A DNA stretch of 25,948 nucleotides from an uncultured bacterium (GTDB lineage: Bacteria; Planctomycetota; UBA8108): NCBI GenBank assembly GCA_913050545.1, contig CAJWZY010000002.1, forward strand, positions 1 to 25,948. Direction: 5' to 3'. How positions within the stretch are numbered: position 1 is the first letter of the stretch; each line of letters begins with the position of its first letter. The position numbers were made by a program, and so were the translations under genes. Positions 1-7,489 of this stretch are shown piece after piece. The notes under the pieces are model-generated. The model saw only the letters and a program-made list of their open reading frames with translations. It had not been told where the DNA came from and ran no database searches.

Positions 1-156
1 CTTTTAAAGATTATAGCTGGAGTTGAAAAATCTTATCAAGGTGATATTACTTTTTCTGATGGATATAAGGTTGGTTATTTGGAACAAGAACCAAAGTTGG
101 ATGATAGCAAAACGGTAATTGAGATTGTAAAAGAAGGAATGCAGGAGGCTGTAAAG
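1..156 (+). pseudogene. ettA: Internal fragment of ABC-F ATPase EttA, fused to foreign sequence
   Basis: Frame 1 is open from the first base and reads LLKIIAGVEKSYQGDI, then GYKVGYLEQEPKLDDSKTV and EIVKEGMQEAV. This matches the region just after the Walker A motif of the first ABC domain of EttA, the ribosome-binding ABC-F protein that gates early translation elongation. The E. coli equivalent from memory reads LLRIMAGVDK and KIGYLPQEPQLN. The wording is closest to Bacteroidota EttA. Hand count gives about 31% G+C in bases 1-120 against about 68% in 181-240, and codons change from A/T-ending to G/C-ending at the join. EttA similarity stops around base 150-162, in frame with the next gene. Walker A lies off the left edge, and Walker B, the signature and the second ABC domain are missing. 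An assembly or cloning chimera is more likely than a real fusion. Confidence 0.85.
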
Positions 157-2217
157 GTTCCAGCGGCAACGGCTGTAACGGCCTCCCGCAAGACGGCCGG
201 GGAGAGCAGGGTCTACTTCGAAACAGCAGCGGACGGCTGGGTTTCCCCGGCTCGTCTTGAGCATGCGGTGGTGCTTGAAGGGGATGTGGCCCGGCAGCTT
301 CCTGTCGATGGAGAAGGGGAAGCTCCAGTCCGGCTCTTCGGGTCAGACCGGCTCAACCATCATCTCTACCTTGGTGATGCCGAGTGGGATCAGCTCAGGC
401 CTTACAAGGCGGAGCTGGTGCTTGAGTGGCCCGGCAGTCCGCAAGCCGTTCTCGAAGGAGAGTGGGAGTATTCCAGTGGCGCAGGCTGGAGGCTGCTGCC
501 GGTTGATTTCAGCCAGAGCTGCAATACTGCCGGCGACCCCCTGCTCCGCATGAGAATCCATGGTCCCCTGCCGGATATGACAAGCCGCGAGATCGAGGGG
601 TTTGGCGCCCCGTGGATCCGCCTCCGACTGCCCAGGACAGCCCCTGTAGCGCTGGCAACGCCGACGGTGGTCTGGTTGCTGAGGAGAGACCGGAAATCAA
701 AACAGAAGAAGCTGCTCGACCGCCCACCTGCCCGCCTGTTCATCCATTCCGGCGATTCGTGGCAGGATCATTCGTTCTCATCTGATGGAGGTCTTGAGCT
801 GGGGGCGATGCCGCAGCGCTATGGGCCGGCAGTATACCTCGGCTGGGATCAACCTCAATCGGCCAGCCTGTACTGGCGCTCAGGTGGAATCCTGGGCGGA
901 GTGGAGAATGGCCAGCCGGGGCTGGAATGGGAATTCTCCTGTGGAGACTCCTTCCGGGAGCTGGAGGTGGTCGACGGAACCCGGGCATTTACAGGCAGCG
1001 GAACGATATCCTGGCAGGCCCGGGAAGGCTGGAGCCGCAGGAGGCTCTTCGGCCGGGACCTCTACTGGGTGCGCGCCTGCTGGTCGACGGGCTTCTACTT
1101 CAGCCCTGCACTGGTCAGGACGATGATTCCCGGTGGAGTTGAGGTGATCGAGGGCCGCAGGGTCGGGAGCCAGCCTGCAACCCTCCAGTTCAGCAACTCC
1201 GTGGCGGCTCTGCCTCCCCATCCGCAAGGCGATTTCGAGCCCTTTGCTTCACTGCAACTGTCTGTTGAGGGCGGCTGGAAAACTTTCAGGCTGGAGGAGA
1301 CGGCCGGGGCTCCCGGTCCGGCGGGCTTTTGCCTGCGCAGGAAATCCAGTGGTGAGGTAGAGGTGGTAGCTGGTGGTGGAATCGAGGGGCCGGTGAAGGC
1401 CATGATCGAGGGCTTGCGGACAGGGATTGGCCATGCAGGGAGAACTCTCCACGACAGCCTTGATGTTCTTGAGCTGGAGCTTGAGGGGCTTGAGCGGATC
1501 TCGCACCCGGTCTCGGTCCTGGATGGATCAGGGAGTGAAGGCGGAGGGCATTTCTACCGTCGTCTCGCAGCCGAACAGGCCCACGGCGGGACGCTGGTCA
1601 GCGGCGCCGATTACGGCAGGCTGCTGCGTACCATTGATCCCTCGCTTTCGAGGATCGAGGTGGTTTCGCACCCCCTCCGTCCGGCAGAGGTATGGGTCGT
1701 AGCCTGGGGCGAGGCCCCTGCGGCGGCCCGGACGACGACCGGTGCAGAGCCTGTCTTTGAGCCCATCGGAGCCCAGCGCCTGGGAGCTCTGCGGCGCTAC
1801 CTGCAGCGAAGGGTTCCTCTCGGGACTGTCGTTCAGGTCGTCGAGCCCATGCGGATTCCTTTCAAGGTATACCTTGGTATGGCAGAGGGTGCAGGAGAGA
1901 GCTCCGCAGCCGACTCCCTGTTGCAAGGGCAGCTTGCCTCTTCCCTGCAGAGCTATCTCGATCCGCTTAGCGGTGGAGCGGGGGGGGAGGGTTGTCCCCT
2001 GGTGACAGAGGTTACGGCCGAGCTGGTTTGTGGCATCGCGGGGGAGATTCTTCGTGAGGCTGGCGCGAAAGACGAGCTGGCGGTGCGGGTGGAATCTTCG
2101 CTGGATTCCGCTGTTGCCCTCGATCTGCCCATCGCCGTGGGTGTCCTCGAAGCTGTTGAAATCGAGTGCGGGAAGGTGGCAGTCGAGCCTGCAGTTGAAG
2201 ACAGGAGCCGGGCATGA
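157..2217 (+). CDS. Baseplate J-like protein of a contractile injection system or phage tail (5'-truncated)
   Basis: About 685 residues belong to this gene; its true N-terminus is missing, replaced by the EttA fragment. The visible part starts with VYFETAADGWVSPARL and then NHHLYLGD, the 'tpaRL ... hxLYLG' layout of Afp11/Afp12-type putative baseplate assembly proteins (gpJ-like). Next come beta-rich modules with WEYSSGAGW and a WVRACWSTG segment, each echoing the 'W-E-Y-W-(N/D)-G ... YWLRAR' repeats of the family. The C-terminal part has GGTLVSGADYGRLLRTIDPSLSRIEVV (split here only for reading: GGTLVSGADYGRLLRT, then DPSLSRIEVV), the 'R-A-V-T-x-x-D-Y-E-x-L' element, followed by LQRRVPLGTVVQVVEP and a J-like terminal domain. 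Such proteins form the baseplate wedge around the spike. The stop overlaps the next start by 4 bases. No sheath, tube or fibre gene is visible, so eCIS and tailed-phage origins cannot be separated. Confidence 0.72.
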   Translation, partial: VPAATAVTASRKTAGESRVYFETAADGWVSPARLEHAVVLEGDVARQLPVDGEGEAPVRLFGSDRLNHHLYLGDAEWDQLRPYKAELVLEWPGSPQAVLEGEWEYSSGAGWRLLPVDFSQSCNTAGDPLLRMRIHGPLPDMTSREIEGFGAPWIRLRLPRTAPVALATPTVVWLLRRDRKSKQKKLLDRPPARLFIHSGDSWQDHSFSSDGGLELGAMPQRYGPAVYLGWDQPQSASLYWRSGGILGGVENGQPGLEWEFSCGDSFRELEVVDGTRAFTGSGTISWQAREGWSRRRLFGRDLYWVRACWSTGFYFSPALVRTMIPGGVEVIEGRRVGSQPATLQFSNSVAALPPHPQGDFEPFASLQLSVEGGWKTFRLEETAGAPGPAGFCLRRKSSGEVEVVAGGGIEGPVKAMIEGLRTGIGHAGRTLHDSLDVLELELEGLERISHPVSVLDGSGSEGGGHFYRRLAAEQAHGGTLVSGADYGRLLRTIDPSLSRIEVVSHPLRPAEVWVVAWGEAPAAARTTTGAEPVFEPIGAQRLGALRRYLQRRVPLGTVVQVVEPMRIPFKVYLGMAEGAGESSAADSLLQGQLASSLQSYLDPLSGGAGGEGCPLVTEVTAELVCGIAGEILREAGAKDELAVRVESSLDSAVALDLPIAVGVLEAVEIECGKVAVEPAVEDRSRA

Positions 2218-2747
2218 GGCGACCGGAGAACTCAGAAGAGCTCATGGTTGCCGGGCACCTTCCGGCAGCCTGGCGGCGTGGGGGCGGAGAGGTCCTCGAG
2301 GGCTGCCTGCAGCTCGCCCAGGGGCTGGTGGATGGGCTCGATGCCCGGATGGGGGGAGAGCAGGGTGAAGCAGCTCGCTGTGGTGAGGCCCTTGCGGAGG
2401 CGCAGGCGTTGCTTGGCACCAGGGCAGCTGCCGGGGTGAACGAGCTCGGCCTGGCTTCCCTGTTTTCAGGTCCCAGGGTGCGTCCCCGGATCTGGACTGG
2501 TATCGGGGTCAGCCGGATTTCCAGCCGGAGAGTCAGGGTCAGGGGCCCCGGCCCGCGCGGCGGAATTGTCCTGGCCTGGAGCCGGTTGCAGATGGAAACA
2601 GCTCCAGGGAAGCTGCCGTTGAACGCCGGCTTTCTGCCGCCGGGAGTTTGCGCGCAGGCTGTCATTGTTGACGATGAGGTCGAGGCCCGGTTGCCGGTGA
2701 CAGGACAGGTGTTGCGGGCTGAGGTGATCTGGGAGGGCAGGGGGTAA
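2214..2747 (+). CDS. Orphan 177-aa protein coupled to the baseplate gene
   Basis: The ATG overlaps the stop of the upstream gene as ATGA, a standard translational-coupling arrangement, which is the main reason to believe it is expressed. The product is 177 aa with no signal peptide or membrane segment. The first ~75 residues are Ala/Glu/Gly-rich and probably helical (GEVLEGCLQLAQGLVDGLDA, then GEALAEAQALLG). The rest looks beta-rich, with alternating charged and hydrophobic residues. I do not recognise a family. As the last gene of the injection-system strip it could be a small baseplate or tail accessory protein, but that rests on position only. Transcription would meet the convergent gene's terminator region just downstream. 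A 217-residue reading on the opposite strand over the same bases looks like a compositional shadow. Confidence 0.55.
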   Translation: MRRPENSEELMVAGHLPAAWRRGGGEVLEGCLQLAQGLVDGLDARMGGEQGEAARCGEALAEAQALLGTRAAAGVNELGLASLFSGPRVRPRIWTGIGVSRISSRRVRVRGPGPRGGIVLAWSRLQMETAPGKLPLNAGFLPPGVCAQAVIVDDEVEARLPVTGQVLRAEVIWEGRG

Positions 2748-2764
2748 TTCAGCCCGCCGCTGAA
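2748..2764. other. Short perfect inverted repeat after the orphan gene
   Basis: TTCAGC-CCGCC-GCTGAA, a 6-bp stem with a 5-base loop, starts directly after the TAA stop. It has no T-run on the plus strand, so it is not a canonical intrinsic terminator. It may protect the 3' end of the orphan mRNA, or be chance. Confidence 0.35.
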
Positions 2765-2765
2765 G

Positions 2766-2806
2766 AAAAAACCCCCGCCCGGGGAATGATTTACCGGGCA
2801 GGGGCC
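2766..2806 (-). terminator. Rho-independent terminator of the TSP3/dockerin-like gene
   Basis: Read on the minus strand, CCCCTGCCCGG (2804-2794) pairs with CCGGGCGGGGG (2782-2772). This gives an 11-position stem with one internal mismatch, an 11-base loop, and six T's immediately after it (plus-strand A's at 2766-2771). It lies about 30 bases past the stop of the minus-strand gene at 2838. On the plus strand the hairpin is followed by CCTTGTG, so it should act mainly on minus-strand transcription. Confidence 0.85.
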
Positions 2807-2837
2807 TTGTGTATTCCAGACAGATTGCCTTGCAGGC

Positions 2838-4874
2838 CTAGTTCACCCGGCCTGGGCTCGAACAGGAATCGTTGGACTCTTCGCAGCCCAGCCCGAAGCT
2901 CGGGGTTTCCCGCTCATAGGTTTCGCAGATCGGGTTGGGTCCATCCCAGGTTACGGGTGGAACTCCACCGAGAAACAGGAACTGGAGCACCTGGACCGAA
3001 TCAGTCAGCCCGAGCCGGCTATCGCCGTCGGTATCGCAGGCAGCCTGGCACTGGGGTGTTTCACCACCAGTGAAGAGGAAGTTGAGCAGGTAGACTGCAT
3101 CACTGAGCTGCGGATTGGTGTTCCCGTTACGGCATACCGAACGAATGAAATAAACAGGTCCTGATGTTTCACAGGCATCCCCGATCCCGTTACCGTTCTC
3201 GTCGGCCTGGTCAGGGTTGGCGGCATTGATGCAATTGTCGCATTCATCCCCGATCCCGTCGCCATCGGCATCCTCCTGTCCCGTGTTGAAAGCTACCGGG
3301 CAATTATCGAGGTTGTCGAGGATCCCGTCCTCGTCGCTGTCGGTCGACGGGATACAGAGGACCTTCTCGGATCCGTAGCAGCCACCGTCCATGTTCCGGA
3401 AGAACTGGAGCACAAGCCTGTCACCTGGAGCGGTCCCGCGGATCGTCGCCTCGCTGACCTGGACCCCCCTGATGGTGTTGGCGTAAACCGGGTTCAATTC
3501 TCCGGCCGGCAGGACGTATACATCGAGGGATTTGTAGAACCCGGTATTGGTCCAGCGGGCGGTTGTAGCTCCGTTGTCCGAGGGGTCGTAGGAACAGACA
3601 GCGTCACCTTCGACCGGATCGGTGTAGGGGCTGGAAGACAGCACGTTGACCGCCAGCTCGTTGAAAGCACTCGCCTCAAGGGGCGTGGTGCAGAGTCCCT
3701 GGATACCGATGTCGATCTCCATGTCGGGTACTCCCGAGAGCATCACGCGGTTGGGGTTCTGCCCCGTGGCCGGATCGAAGGGGAAGGTGACAGGGCCGCT
3801 GCCGAGAATGTCCTCATCGATCCGGAGGTTGATCCCACCGCCGTAGGTGGTTTCCATGTTGCGCCAGACGATTTCGACCTCCGCCAGGCCGTCCTCTTCG
3901 CTGTAGCCGGTCTGGCAGATCTCGAGTCCGGCAACCGGGTTGCACTGGTCGGCTTCACAGCTGATGGTGCAGCAGGAGCCCTGCTGCACGCAGCCGAGGT
4001 AGAGCACGTTACCGACCGCTTCAGGTGATCTCCACTCAGGCTGTATGCTGACGCAGTATTCCTGACCCGAGTTCAGTCCTCCGAATATAATTCCCGGGGG
4101 CAGGATGGTGTCGTTGATGTCCTGGTTCATCAGCTCGCCGTTGAGGTAGACGAGGTAGCTGTCTGCGCCGACGTTCGCGCCGAAGGTAACGGCGAGCGCA
4201 CAGTTATCGTTGATCTCCGCCTGGCCGCACTGGATGCTGCTGATGTCGTGGGTCTCGTCGGGAAAGGGCGGCGAGTCGAAAACGATGAGGCTCAGCTCTT
4301 CAAGGGTGCCGTTGTTGAGCTCTTCGATGCGAATGAAGTGTTCGCCGGGCTCGAGTCCGGTGAGGTTCAACCCGTTGATGTTATTGCCGGTTTCGAGGAT
4401 GTCCGGAAGGATCCCGGTGATCGGGTCACCGAACTGCTCGTCATCGACAAAGAGCAGGACTCCATCGGAGTTGGCGGGGAGTGATTCTTCCCAGCGCAGA
4501 CCGACGACGTTGCAGGGCTCTCCTCCACAGTCTTCCTTGTACAGTTGAGCATCTGCATCGTTACAGGATGATTCAGCATAGTAGAACTGTATGGCCTGGA
4601 GGCTGCCCACATCCGCGCCTCCACCATCTCCAGCGCGCTGATTCATGGCGCTGAGGACCTGCTGCTGGTGAGCGCTCAGGGAAGTGACGGTGGCGTTTCT
4701 TCCCCGTGAAAGCACCCTGGGCCGGGGTTCAACCAGCCTGTATTGTGCAGACGGCTCCCGCAGCTGCAGGCGGTAGCCTGCCTCCGGCTGGTCCCCGGCC
4801 ATCAGCGCTGAGGCTGCCAGGGTGAAATAGATCGCAAAAGTAATAATCGACAGCAGATGGTGTCCAACCCTCAT
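2838..4874 (-). CDS. Secreted protein with thrombospondin type 3 repeats and a dockerin-like C-terminus
   Basis: This 678-aa product begins with a Sec signal peptide (basic MRVGHH, hydrophobic stretch to about residue 25, ASALMAG cleavage region). Residues ~90-510 are Cys-rich, beta-type sequence resembling fibronectin-III-like modules, with no recognised catalytic motif. Residues ~512-570 carry TSP3-type calcium repeats (DSDEDGILDNLDNCP, DADGDGIGDECDNC, ENGNGIGDAC). Residues ~576-640 hold two copies of a dockerin-like half repeat: SDAVYLLNFLFTGG and TDSVQVLQFLFLGG, the second preceded by the Ca-binding-like DTDGDSRLGLTDS. This tail is typical of large exported planctomycete proteins and is likely a surface-sorting or protein-protein module. 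A strong ribosome site, AGGAG, lies 6 bases before the ATG. It is monocistronic, with its own terminator downstream. The substrate or partner is unknown. Confidence 0.85.
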   Translation of the reverse strand: MRVGHHLLSIITFAIYFTLAASALMAGDQPEAGYRLQLREPSAQYRLVEPRPRVLSRGRNATVTSLSAHQQQVLSAMNQRAGDGGGADVGSLQAIQFYYAESSCNDADAQLYKEDCGGEPCNVVGLRWEESLPANSDGVLLFVDDEQFGDPITGILPDILETGNNINGLNLTGLEPGEHFIRIEELNNGTLEELSLIVFDSPPFPDETHDISSIQCGQAEINDNCALAVTFGANVGADSYLVYLNGELMNQDINDTILPPGIIFGGLNSGQEYCVSIQPEWRSPEAVGNVLYLGCVQQGSCCTISCEADQCNPVAGLEICQTGYSEEDGLAEVEIVWRNMETTYGGGINLRIDEDILGSGPVTFPFDPATGQNPNRVMLSGVPDMEIDIGIQGLCTTPLEASAFNELAVNVLSSSPYTDPVEGDAVCSYDPSDNGATTARWTNTGFYKSLDVYVLPAGELNPVYANTIRGVQVSEATIRGTAPGDRLVLQFFRNMDGGCYGSEKVLCIPSTDSDEDGILDNLDNCPVAFNTGQEDADGDGIGDECDNCINAANPDQADENGNGIGDACETSGPVYFIRSVCRNGNTNPQLSDAVYLLNFLFTGGETPQCQAACDTDGDSRLGLTDSVQVLQFLFLGGVPPVTWDGPNPICETYERETPSFGLGCEESNDSCSSPGRVN

Positions 4875-5036
4875 GCTTAGCTCCTATAAGAAAAGTCCCA
4901 CTTGAGTGCCCTCGAGGCGCATGGATTTCCTGTCTGCTGAAGAACCCTGCCTGCCCCATATCCATGCTCCAACAACTCCGAAAAAGAGTTCTTCTTCTTC
5001 GAGAATACCACCGGGGTGGGGAGATGGAAGGGTTTT

Positions 5037-5588
5037 TCAATGTTCCCGTTGCCGGAAACCACCGATTTTATGACGGACCGAATCGGCAGCAGACCCGCTG
5101 ATAAAGCAGTGTTCGAGGATCCTGGCGGTTAAGCCCCAGACCTCGTGTCGTGAGAGCTGGAAGGTGAGAATTTCCCTCTCCCTCCCGCGAGGATCAACCC
5201 AGTGTCCACGTGTTCTGAACAACCCGGGCTGCACCCTGTGGGCCGGAAGGTAGAGCACCTTGTCGACCTCGGCCGGATTCGGCTTCAGCTTCAAGGGGGA
5301 TTTGATCCATCCGACATAAGGTTTCACGGCATGTCGAAGGCCGGTTTGCTGCCAGTCAAGCTCAGCGATGAGCTCTACCGACTCTGCAGGGATTCCCAGC
5401 TCCTCGGCCGATTCCCGAAGTGCGCAATCAAGCATGCCGCAGTCTTCTTTTTCATAGGCCCCCCCGGGGAAGCAGACCTGTCCGGAGTAGGGATCGGTTT
5501 CACGTTCAGGTCGCTTCATCAGCAGGACCTGTACCTCATCCTGTTGCAGGATGAGGGGAACGAGGACAGCGAACCGCTTCTCATTCAT
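5037..5588 (-). CDS. Nudix hydrolase, CoA pyrophosphatase (NudL/PCD1) type
   Basis: This 183-aa protein contains LLMKRPERETDPYSGQVCFP (residues 22-41), matching the UPF0035 element LLxxR...GxVxFPGG that precedes the Nudix box in CoA diphosphatases. The box itself runs from about residue 42 to 66, ending in ALRESAEELGI, with the metal-binding REsxEE glutamates intact. It has the longer spacing before ALRE typical of the NudL group. Known members hydrolyse CoA or acyl-CoA to 3',5'-ADP and phosphopantetheine. It is the third gene of a minus-strand cluster, 81 bases after the IscA-type gene. GGTGG about 6 bases before the ATG serves as a ribosome site. The NudL assignment is good at family level; the actual substrate is inferred. 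Confidence 0.85.
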   Translation of the reverse strand: MNEKRFAVLVPLILQQDEVQVLLMKRPERETDPYSGQVCFPGGAYEKEDCGMLDCALRESAEELGIPAESVELIAELDWQQTGLRHAVKPYVGWIKSPLKLKPNPAEVDKVLYLPAHRVQPGLFRTRGHWVDPRGREREILTFQLSRHEVWGLTARILEHCFISGSAADSVRHKIGGFRQREH

Positions 5589-5669
5589 GGTGATCCACCC
5601 CCGGTTCCCAGGGAGAGAGTCTTGCGGAGGTGGGGGACTGGAAGAGGCGCTGACCGGGTCGGGCAGGAA

Positions 5670-6011
5670 TCAGATCGAGAAGGAGCTGCCGCAACCGCAG
5701 GTTCCGCTTGCATTGGGGTTGTTGAAAACAAACCCCCGCCCCATGAGGCTGTCCTGGAAATCGACTTCGACCTCGTCGAGGTAGAGGGAGCTTTTTTCAT
5801 CGATGACAATCTTGACGCCTCCGATCACCTCGACCTTGTCCTTTTCGGAGATGTTTTCGTCAAATCCCATCTTGTAGGTAAACCCGGAGCAGCCTCCACC
5901 CACAACCATGAGCCTGAGTCCCGCATTCTCGTTGAGGTTGTTGGATTCCACCTCCCTGGTCATGAGAGATTTGAGTTCCGTCGTGGCGACCTCGGTCAGT
6001 GTAATCTGCAA
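5670..6011 (-). CDS. erpA: IscA/ErpA-type A-type iron-sulfur carrier (HesB family)
   Basis: The predicted 113-aa protein has the three invariant cysteines of A-type carriers: Cys41 in GGGCSGF and Cys105/Cys107 in GTCGCGSSF. The ~64-residue spacing is the HesB signature. A-type carriers receive [Fe-S] clusters from a scaffold and hand them to apo-targets. I chose the TTG at 6011-6009 (MQITLTEVATTELK) because it gives the normal family length and sits 8 bases after AGAGG. The same frame stays open upstream to 6110, but those residues look like untranslated leader. The gene lies 122 bases downstream of the cysteine desulfurase, on the same strand, so sulfur donor and carrier are probably made together. 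Whether it is ErpA-like or IscA-like cannot be settled by eye. Confidence 0.9.
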   Translation of the reverse strand: MQITLTEVATTELKSLMTREVESNNLNENAGLRLMVVGGGCSGFTYKMGFDENISEKDKVEVIGGVKIVIDEKSSLYLDEVEVDFQDSLMGRGFVFNNPNASGTCGCGSSFSI

Positions 6012-6133
6012 TGTAGGGGCCTCTCGTGCTGGAGTCTTATAGACTTCAATGGGGTCAATCCTGTTTTGACCATACCCTCCCAGTATAAGTGCGTAAAGGG
6101 AGCGGGGCAAGAAACCTGGGGGCAGGAAGGCTG

Positions 6134-7294
6134 TTACCGGCCCATGCGAAGTTTTTTCACGGTTTCGACGATTCGGCCGACCGCGTAATGAACCTCGTCT
6201 TCGGTGGTAAACCGCCCGAGACCCAGCCGCAGGGTCGAGATAGCCAGCTCGCCGGGGGTGCCGATAGCCTTGAGTACATAGGAGGCTTCGGCGTTTCCTG
6301 CTGTGCAGGCTGAACCAGCGGAGGCGGCGAGATCGCCCAGGCTGACAATCAGGGCGCTGCCATCCACGCTGCGGAAGCTGAGGCTGAGATTTCCCGGCAG
6401 CTTCCTGGCCGTATCTGCGGGCCCGTTTACGGTGACATCGGGGATCCCTTCGCGAACTCCTGCCAGCAGGAGGTCACGCAACTGCCCGACCCTCGCGGCC
6501 TCCTCCTCGAGATCTTCCCGGGCAATCCGGCAGGCCTCGCCCAGGCCGACGATCCCCGGTACGTTGAGTGTTCCCGGCCGGAGCCCCTCTTCCTGTCCAC
6601 CACCGAGGGCCAGGGGCTCCAGGCGGACCCGGTTTCCTCTTTTTCTTTTGTAGAGTGCGCCGACGCCCTTGGGCGCACAGAATTTGTGACCGGAGATGGA
6701 CAGCAGCGAGATTCCTGCGGCCTCGACGTCCACCTCAACCTTGCCGGCGGCCTGGGCCGCATCGCAATGCAGGAGGGCTCCTGCTTCTTTGGTGACCTCG
6801 CCCAGCTCCCGCAGGGGCTGCACAGTGCCGATCTCGTTATTGGCCGCCATGATGCTCACCATGAGCGTGTGCTCATCGATGACCTCCCGCAGCGCGGCTG
6901 CGGTGATAAAACCCTCCGGGTCCGGATTCAGGACCGTAAGCCGCCACCCCTCTTTTTCGATTTTCCTGAGGGGGTCGAGGACAGCGTGATGCTCTGTGCT
7001 CTGGGTGATGATGTGGTTTCGCTCACCCGCTGGCTGTCGCGTCACTCCCCGCAGGGAGATGTTGTTCGATTCTGTCGCTCCGGCGGTGAAGTAGATTTCC
7101 CCGGGGCTTGCATTGAGCAGGCCGGCCACCTGGGCGCGGGCATCTTCAACCGCTTCGCGGGCGGTCCAGCCATAGGAGTGGGTCTTGCTGGAGGGATTCC
7201 CGAAAGAACCCTCCAGGTAGGGGAGCATCGCTTCGAGGACACGGGGGTCGACCGGCGTGGTCGCATGGTAGTCGAGGTACACTTGTTTTTTCAT
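6134..7294 (-). CDS. iscS: Cysteine desulfurase (IscS/NifS, class I)
   Basis: This 386-aa protein starts MKKQVYLDYHATTPVDPRVL and has every landmark of group I desulfurases. GATESNN (72-78) binds PLP, and the Schiff-base lysine is Lys204 in SISGHKFCAPKG. GLRPGTLNVPGIVGL lies at 237-251. The persulfide-forming Cys330 is in SAGSACTAGNAEASYVL, on the long mobile loop typical of IscS/NifS rather than SufS. It releases sulfur from L-cysteine for Fe-S clusters and probably for tRNA thiolation. It heads a minus-strand cluster with the A-type carrier; no iscU, iscR or hscAB lies nearby. There is no clear ribosome site before the ATG. A TAAAAT box about 18 bases upstream suggests a very short leader. 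Confidence 0.93.
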   Translation of the reverse strand: MKKQVYLDYHATTPVDPRVLEAMLPYLEGSFGNPSSKTHSYGWTAREAVEDARAQVAGLLNASPGEIYFTAGATESNNISLRGVTRQPAGERNHIITQSTEHHAVLDPLRKIEKEGWRLTVLNPDPEGFITAAALREVIDEHTLMVSIMAANNEIGTVQPLRELGEVTKEAGALLHCDAAQAAGKVEVDVEAAGISLLSISGHKFCAPKGVGALYKRKRGNRVRLEPLALGGGQEEGLRPGTLNVPGIVGLGEACRIAREDLEEEAARVGQLRDLLLAGVREGIPDVTVNGPADTARKLPGNLSLSFRSVDGSALIVSLGDLAASAGSACTAGNAEASYVLKAIGTPGELAISTLRLGLGRFTTEDEVHYAVGRIVETVKKLRMGR

Positions 7295-7489
7295 GACAGG
7301 CGGGCTATTTTAAATCCTCGGGCATGAAAAACGGCCCACCAAATTTTCGAGCCGGGAAGATTTGTTTTTCGAGTGCACGGCGGCCGTTTCAGTGGCGGCA
7401 CCCCCCCTGCGCTTCCGCAGGAATCTCCGTCACCAGGAAAGTCGCCAGGCGCCCGGCAGGATTTTCAACCACCTGAGTATCGAGAACCA

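Noticed and set aside
2012..2665. A 217-codon minus-strand frame over the baseplate 3' end and orphan gene
   Set aside because: Pro/Ser/Arg/Ala-rich composition typical of antisense shadows; the plus strand has a coupled start there.
6018..6110. Promoter TTGACC...TATAAG upstream of the IscA-type gene
   Set aside because: The spacer is only about 11 bases, too short for a sigma-70 promoter, and no IscR-like site was recognisable.
5202..6188. A 328-codon plus-strand frame across the Nudix and IscA-type genes
   Set aside because: It crosses two confidently assigned minus-strand genes and their gap; its translation shows no family features.
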